Of a DNA stretch of 49,336 nt, positions 45,290 through 49,336 are shown piece after piece. This DNA comes from Nitrospirota bacterium (lineage in GTDB: Bacteria; Nitrospirota; Thermodesulfovibrionia; UBA6902). How positions within the stretch are numbered: position 1 is the first letter of the stretch; every line of letters begins with the position of its first letter. The notes beneath the pieces were generated by a model. It was not told the DNA's origin, searched no databases, and worked only from the letters and a program-made list of their open reading frames with translations. A program made the translations under genes and the position numbers. The DNA lies in NCBI GenBank assembly GCA_003354025.1, contig PIVU01000008.1, positions 1 to 49,336 of the forward strand, written 5' to 3'.

Positions 45290-46753
45290 TTATTCTCCAC
45301 TAACAGTAACAAAGGTTGTAGCCCCCCTGCGGAAGACCAGCAGCAGGACATCTCTGTCAGGTTTGATCTTTGAGACTATTGTTTCAAAGTCTTCAAGGTT
45401 TGATATTGCTTTCCTGTTGATTTCCTGTATCACATCGCCTGGAATAAGCCTTGACTCGGAGGGGCTTCCGGGCTCGATTTCCGTGATAACAACACCGCGA
45501 ATTTTATCGGGGAGGTTTAATTTTCTGTAAATATCAGTAGATAATTCCTGGACATTAATACCTCTCAGTGCGTTCTTGTATTCAGTAGCCGCTCTCTGCT
45601 CTTCAGTAGGTATTTCACCTATTATTACCGAAACAGTGAAAATTTCACCGTCGCGGACCACTTTAAATTCCGCTTCTTCCCCGGGATCTGTACTGGATAC
45701 CAGGTTTCTCAGGTTGTACGGTTCGTTGACTTCTTTGCCATTAAACTCTATGATGACATCCCCGCGTAATAAACCGCCTTTTTCTGCGGGGCTGCCTTCT
45801 ACTACATCGGCAACGAGCGTACCAAAATCTTTTTCAAGGTTGAACTGCTCTGCAAGGTCTGGCGTTATGCCCTGAATTGACACTCCCAGCCATCCCCTGA
45901 TTACTTTCCCTTTAGTGATAAGACTGTCCATGACTGACCGCGCCATGTTGCTGGGGATGGCAAAGCCGATTCCCTGATAACCGCCGGTAGTGCTGAATAT
46001 GGCGGTATTAATGCCTATGAGCTCTCCTTTGACATTTACAAGTGCTCCTCCTGAATTGCCGGGATTGATTGCAGCATCAGTCTGTATAAAGTCTTCATAA
46101 TCTGCAATTCCTACATTTGCCCTGCCTACAGCGCTGACAATGCCCATTGTAATTGTCTGGTTCAGGCCGAAAGGATTTCCTACAGCAAGCACGATTTCTC
46201 CTACTTTCAGTAAATCAGAATCCCCAAGAGCCAGCGATGTAAGATTATCAGCGTCAATTTTAAGCACCGAGAGGTCTGTCTGAGGGTCTTTGCCTACAAC
46301 TTTACCTTCAAATTCTCTTTTGTCTGACAGGACCACCTTTATTGAATCTGCATTTGTAATAACATGATTGTTGGTCAGGATATATCCGTCACTGGATACA
46401 ATAACTCCTGAACCGAGGCTGGCTGCTTTCCGTTTTTTTGGAGTATCACCGTGTTTAAACCGATCACCAAAAAACCTCCTGAAAAAAGGGTCGTCCAGAA
46501 GCGGGTTTATACCTGCTGACTGCTCGGTCCTGATTGTGGCTATATTAACAATTGCAGGTTTGACAGCTTCAGCTATTTCAGCCATTGCCTGACCTGTCCT
46601 TGTCATAAAATCAACGGATTCTTTTGAGATTTTTGAGGGTTGGTCTATAACGCTGGATTGGTAGCCGGCAAGGGCCTGAGCGCCCGAACATGAAAGAAGT
46701 AAAAGAGATACAGCAAATATGATGCAGTTAATTTTGTTTTTCTTAAAAAGCAT
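45290..46753 (-). CDS. degP: DegP/HtrA-type periplasmic serine protease
   Basis: 487 residues. Signal with a possible lipobox (SLLLLSC, Cys22), then a trypsin-like domain with His130 (NNHVIT), Asp160 (DLSVLKID) and Ser234 (PGNSGGALVN), and two PDZ domains (about 285-375 and 400-487; IEFNGKEVNEPYNL and VVITEIEPGSPSESRLIPGDVI). Degrades or refolds damaged envelope proteins. AAGGAG before the ATG. Whether it is soluble or membrane-tethered is open. The paralogue (DegP, DegQ or MucD) cannot be decided. Confidence 0.93.
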   Translation of the reverse strand: MLFKKNKINCIIFAVSLLLLSCSGAQALAGYQSSVIDQPSKISKESVDFMTRTGQAMAEIAEAVKPAIVNIATIRTEQSAGINPLLDDPFFRRFFGDRFKHGDTPKKRKAASLGSGVIVSSDGYILTNNHVITNADSIKVVLSDKREFEGKVVGKDPQTDLSVLKIDADNLTSLALGDSDLLKVGEIVLAVGNPFGLNQTITMGIVSAVGRANVGIADYEDFIQTDAAINPGNSGGALVNVKGELIGINTAIFSTTGGYQGIGFAIPSNMARSVMDSLITKGKVIRGWLGVSIQGITPDLAEQFNLEKDFGTLVADVVEGSPAEKGGLLRGDVIIEFNGKEVNEPYNLRNLVSSTDPGEEAEFKVVRDGEIFTVSVIIGEIPTEEQRAATEYKNALRGINVQELSTDIYRKLNLPDKIRGVVITEIEPGSPSESRLIPGDVIQEINRKAISNLEDFETIVSKIKPDRDVLLLVFRRGATTFVTVSGE

Positions 46754-47048
46754 GACGTCTCCTTACTATATGTGAAATTAAAATATGATTAGTTGCCGAT
46801 CAATGCAATTATATCGTTTCAAAAATATGGAGTCAACTCAGTCCTGTCTCCAGGTTAGATTCTTTTTTTGTCGTGATGCCGAATTTATTTTAAATTACAG
46901 GAAGTGAAGAAATTATGAAGATATTGAATGCCGGTCAGCCCGTTGCGATTGAAAAGCAATGGGGTGTCTGACGTAATAAAAAGGGTTTACAAACAGGCAT
47001 GCTTGCTTTATTATTATTCATTCCCATAGGGTCTCCGGAGAAATTATC
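46754..47048. other. Spacer between divergent degP-like gene and nadE
   Basis: No supported gene. An 18-codon ATG-to-TGA frame at 46915-46971 has a purine-rich stretch upstream but no family resemblance. Promoters for both flanking genes are expected here, but I could not pick convincing hexamers. Confidence 0.4.
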
Positions 47049-48776
47049 TTGAAAACAATAAGAATAGCGCTGGCTCAAATAAATTCAACTGTAGGCGACA
47101 TTACAGGAAACACAAAAAGAATCATCTCGTACATCAAAAAAGCAAAGAAGGCTGATGCCGATATCGTGGCTTTTCCTGAGCTGGCGGTTACCGGCTACCC
47201 TCCAGAAGACCTTCTTCTGAAACATCAATTCGTAGATGACAATATCAAGGCAATTGACCATATTAAAGCTGCCGCTGATGGTATTACTGCAATAGTCGGG
47301 TTTGTGGACAGGAAAGGCGGTATATATAATTCAGCTGCGGTATTATCAAATGGCCGGCTGGTAGATGTCTATTATAAGAAACATCTTCCGAACTACGGAG
47401 TATTTGATGAGCATCGGTATTTTAACCCGGGCAGGCGGTATCCTGTTTATGATCTTGATGGAGTTAAATTTGGAATTAGTATTTGTGAAGATTTGTGGTA
47501 TGAAGACGGGCCTACGAGAGTCCAGGCACTTTCAGGAGCAGGAGTTATTATTAATATAAACGCATCTCCATATCACATGAAGAAATCTGTTCACAGGGAG
47601 GAATATGTATCCAGGCAGGCCCAGCAGTGCAGGGCTGCGCTTGTATATCTTAATTCAATAGGCGGGCAGGATGAACTGGTCTTCGACGGCGGGAGTTTTG
47701 TTTCTGACAGTAAAGGCAGCATCATTAAAAGAGGAAATCATTTTAAGGAAGAATTGATTGTATCTGATATTGAAGTCGGAAATGACGCTGAGTGGTCGGA
47801 AAAGGAAAAAAAGAAATTGAAAAAGCTCGTTTTAAAAGATGAGCATGTTGAGAGTATTACTATTAAGCGTGCAAGGATTAAGAAACGTAAAAAGAGTGTT
47901 AGAGAAAAGAAAGTTATTAATATGTCCGTCAACGAAGAAGTATATGAAGCTCTGGTTCTCGGAACTAGAGATTATGTTTTGAAGAACGGATTTAAGGGCG
48001 CTGTAATTGGCATGAGCGGAGGAGTTGATTCAGCAATGGTCACTACAATAGCTGTTGATGCTCTCGGGAAAGAGAATGTGCATGGTGTGTTTATGCCTTC
48101 TGTATATACTTCCAGGGAGAGCTATGAAGATGCACACAATCACGCAAAGAATCTGAGGATAAAAATTAAAACTATCCCTATAAATACGATCTGGAAATCC
48201 TATATGAAAATATTGGACAGCCATTTCACCGGGATGCAGCCCGATATTACCGAGGAAAACCTTCAAGCCAGAATAAGGGGGAATCTACTGATGGCCCTCT
48301 CAAATAAATTCGGTTGCCTGGTACTCACAACAGGCAATAAATCCGAGATGAGCGTAGGTTATGCAACCCTGTATGGTGATATGGCCGGGGGATTTGCGGT
48401 CATCAAGGATGTGCCAAAGACTCTTGTTTATGATCTTTGCAAATGGAGGAATGAAAAGGCGGGTACGTCGCTCATACCTGACCGGATTTTATGGAAGGAC
48501 CCTACAGCCGAACTCAAACCTGACCAGAAGGATACGGATTCACTCCCTCCATATGAAGTCCTTGATCCGATATTGAAAGCTTATGTTGAAGAGGACAGGA
48601 GCTTTGATGAGATTCAAAAGATGGGATGTAACAATAACTGCACCAAAAAGGTCATCAAGATGGTTGATCGTTCGGAGTATAAGAGAAGGCAGGCTCCGCC
48701 GGGTATTAAAATTACACCAAGGGCCTTTGGCAGGGACAGACGCATTCCGATAACGAACAAGTATAAAAGTTATTAA
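47049..48776 (+). CDS. nadE: Glutamine-dependent NAD+ synthetase
   Basis: 575 residues from TTG 47049 (GGAG 9 nt upstream, protein starts exactly at the conserved beta strand KTIRIALAQIN). N-terminal nitrilase-like glutaminase with Glu44 (FPELAVTGYPPEDLLL), Lys111 (YYKKHLPNYGVFDE) and Cys146 (ISICEDLW). The C-terminal synthetase has the PP-loop GMSGGVDSAMV, LTTGNKSEMSVGYATLYGDMAGGF and SLPPYEVLDPIL. Amidates nicotinate adenine dinucleotide using Gln-derived ammonia. A Lys/Arg-rich linker joins the halves. Confidence 0.97.
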   Translation: MKTIRIALAQINSTVGDITGNTKRIISYIKKAKKADADIVAFPELAVTGYPPEDLLLKHQFVDDNIKAIDHIKAAADGITAIVGFVDRKGGIYNSAAVLSNGRLVDVYYKKHLPNYGVFDEHRYFNPGRRYPVYDLDGVKFGISICEDLWYEDGPTRVQALSGAGVIININASPYHMKKSVHREEYVSRQAQQCRAALVYLNSIGGQDELVFDGGSFVSDSKGSIIKRGNHFKEELIVSDIEVGNDAEWSEKEKKKLKKLVLKDEHVESITIKRARIKKRKKSVREKKVINMSVNEEVYEALVLGTRDYVLKNGFKGAVIGMSGGVDSAMVTTIAVDALGKENVHGVFMPSVYTSRESYEDAHNHAKNLRIKIKTIPINTIWKSYMKILDSHFTGMQPDITEENLQARIRGNLLMALSNKFGCLVLTTGNKSEMSVGYATLYGDMAGGFAVIKDVPKTLVYDLCKWRNEKAGTSLIPDRILWKDPTAELKPDQKDTDSLPPYEVLDPILKAYVEEDRSFDEIQKMGCNNNCTKKVIKMVDRSEYKRRQAPPGIKITPRAFGRDRRIPITNKYKSY

Positions 48777-48781
48777 AAAAA

Positions 48782-48809
48782 GTTGATAGTTATCAGTTGG
48801 CAGTTGTCA
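48782..48809 (+). repeat. Heptamer-word repeat after nadE
   Basis: GTTGATA, GTTATCA, GTTGGCA, GTTGTCA: four consecutive 7-nt words beginning with GTT, 5 nt after the nadE stop. GTTGTCA is shared with the element at 45147-45285. Confidence 0.65.
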
Positions 48810-48833
48810 GCAAAGGAAAGAATGGGGGACATT

Positions 48834-49109
48834 ATGTTTAGGCTGAGGTTATATTGTTTGTGCTTGTTAGCAGCTTTGTTTTTATCTTCATTAGGATGTG
48901 CTAATGACTCAACAGGACAGGGCGGGGCAGTATTTAATGAGATTCCCGAATTGAGGGGAATCAAGCCTGATAAACCTGTTAAAATCAAACTTAAGCGCAG
49001 TGTCAAGGGAGCATATTCCTGGGACATTAATGGTGATGATGCGGACAAGGTTATACAGGCTGATAAGAGGTTGAGAGAGGCTTTGGAAGTTGAGAGTAGT
49101 ACGAACTAG
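48834..49109 (+). CDS. Small lipoprotein
   Basis: 91 residues from ATG 48834, preceded by GGGGGA 4 nt upstream; an ATG four codons earlier is also possible with AAAGGAAAG. Signal MFRLRLYCLCLLAALFLSSLGC with lipobox SLGC gives a lipid-anchored mature protein of about 70 residues, polar and Lys/Asp-rich (PDKPVKIKLKRSVKGAYSWDI). No known domain recognised. It sits between two heptamer repeats. Confidence 0.65.
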   Translation: MFRLRLYCLCLLAALFLSSLGCANDSTGQGGAVFNEIPELRGIKPDKPVKIKLKRSVKGAYSWDINGDDADKVIQADKRLREALEVESSTN

Positions 49110-49112
49110 ATT

Positions 49113-49248
49113 AACATCGAACATCGAACGTCCAACATCGAATTTTGAATTAGAAAGATAGAAAATAAAGAAATTAATATTGAATATTATGTGTTGTATA
49201 TTTGCCTTTGATTCGACGTTGAAAGTTGGACGTTCGATGTTCGATGTT
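49113..49248. repeat. Heptamer-word inverted repeat with 24-bp perfect arms
   Basis: Left arm 49113-49136 and right arm 49225-49248 are perfect reverse complements, built of the words ATCGAAC, ATCGAAC, GTCCAAC. It begins 3 nt after the lipoprotein stop and ends on the stop codon of the minus-strand gene at the right edge. Confidence 0.8.
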
Positions 49249-49336
49249 CATCTTTTAATATAGCCTTCCAGCAGAATATCGTTGCCGTACTGTGAGGCCT
49301 TCAGGTTTTTCAACTGGAATGCATCTTTCAGCAAAG
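49248..49336 (-). CDS. C-terminus of an unidentified protein, cut by window edge
   Basis: Minus-strand frame entering from the right edge and ending with TGA at 49250-49248. The visible 28 residues read LLKDAFQLKNLKASQYGNDILLEGYIKR. Codon use looks coding, and the downstream repeat begins at the stop, as at other gene ends here. Too short to assign a family. Confidence 0.5.
   Translation of the reverse strand, partial: LLKDAFQLKNLKASQYGNDILLEGYIKR

Noticed and set aside
46915-46971. 18-codon ATG-to-TGA frame (starting MKILNAGQPVAIEK) before nadE
   Set aside because: The upstream purine-rich stretch is a weak ribosome site and there is no family resemblance; it could arise by chance, so it is not called as a gene.

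Overview
The window is a gene-dense bacterial chromosome segment, AT-rich by eye (rough impression around 40% GC). It is mostly housekeeping, with one specialised biosynthetic cluster and one redox locus. Three features point to an anaerobic, cytochrome-rich bacterium: a multihaem cytochrome of the hydroxylamine oxidoreductase (HAO) type, a type II ketosynthase cluster ending in a CrtI-like desaturase, and a PEP-CTERM surface protein. My best guess is an anammox-type planctomycete (Brocadiales) or a similar lineage. That is inference, because no rRNA gene is present.

Layout. 1-5.8 kb: a cut-off secreted TPR-like protein, a hemerythrin-like protein, GTP-dependent PEP carboxykinase, tRNA-Thr(CGT), a DksA-type zinc-finger protein, PdxJ and an RseC-type membrane protein. 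5.9-9 kb: NAD(P)HX repair enzyme NnrE/NnrD, then a FG-GAP/VCBS-repeat PEP-CTERM protein whose frame contains one TGA. 9-14.4 kb: plus-strand PgeF, CBS protein, TsaE, NAD kinase, type-4 uracil-DNA glycosylase, HIT protein and RpoD. 14.4-19.1 kb: minus-strand LysM protein, ArgJ, ArgC, S9, L13 and a 55-residue dual-CXXC protein with an in-frame UGA followed by a SECIS-like hairpin.

19.5-26.2 kb: a seven-gene plus-strand cluster of FabG, a ketosynthase that has lost all three catalytic residues (chain-length-factor-like), ACP, FabZ, an intact ketosynthase, a divergent third ketosynthase and a CrtI-like FAD enzyme. Together these form an iterative reducing type II system making an unsaturated or modified acyl chain. 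The composition resembles clusters proposed for ladderane lipids in anammox bacteria and aryl-polyene clusters elsewhere. It is followed by a membrane histidine kinase, a second kinase with a degenerate ATPase domain, and a receiver/HD-GYP protein (26.3-31.5 kb).

31.5-34.8 kb: minus-strand lysine operon lysA-dapF-yacG-dapB. 34.9-39.4 kb: tilS, gltX and glnS. 39.4-42 kb: a beta-propeller lipoprotein translationally coupled to a nine-CXXCH HAO-like cytochrome, both ending in a SHOCT-like helical tail. 42-49.3 kb: gpsA, larB, larC, a DegP-type protease, glutamine-dependent nadE, a small lipoprotein and the end of an unidentified minus-strand gene.

Two themes run through the window. First, two unrelated genes carry one in-frame TGA each with a hairpin downstream at selenocysteine-insertion distance. 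Second, heptamer-word repeats, several arranged as inverted repeats, occupy many intergenic gaps, and one array lies in frame inside larC.
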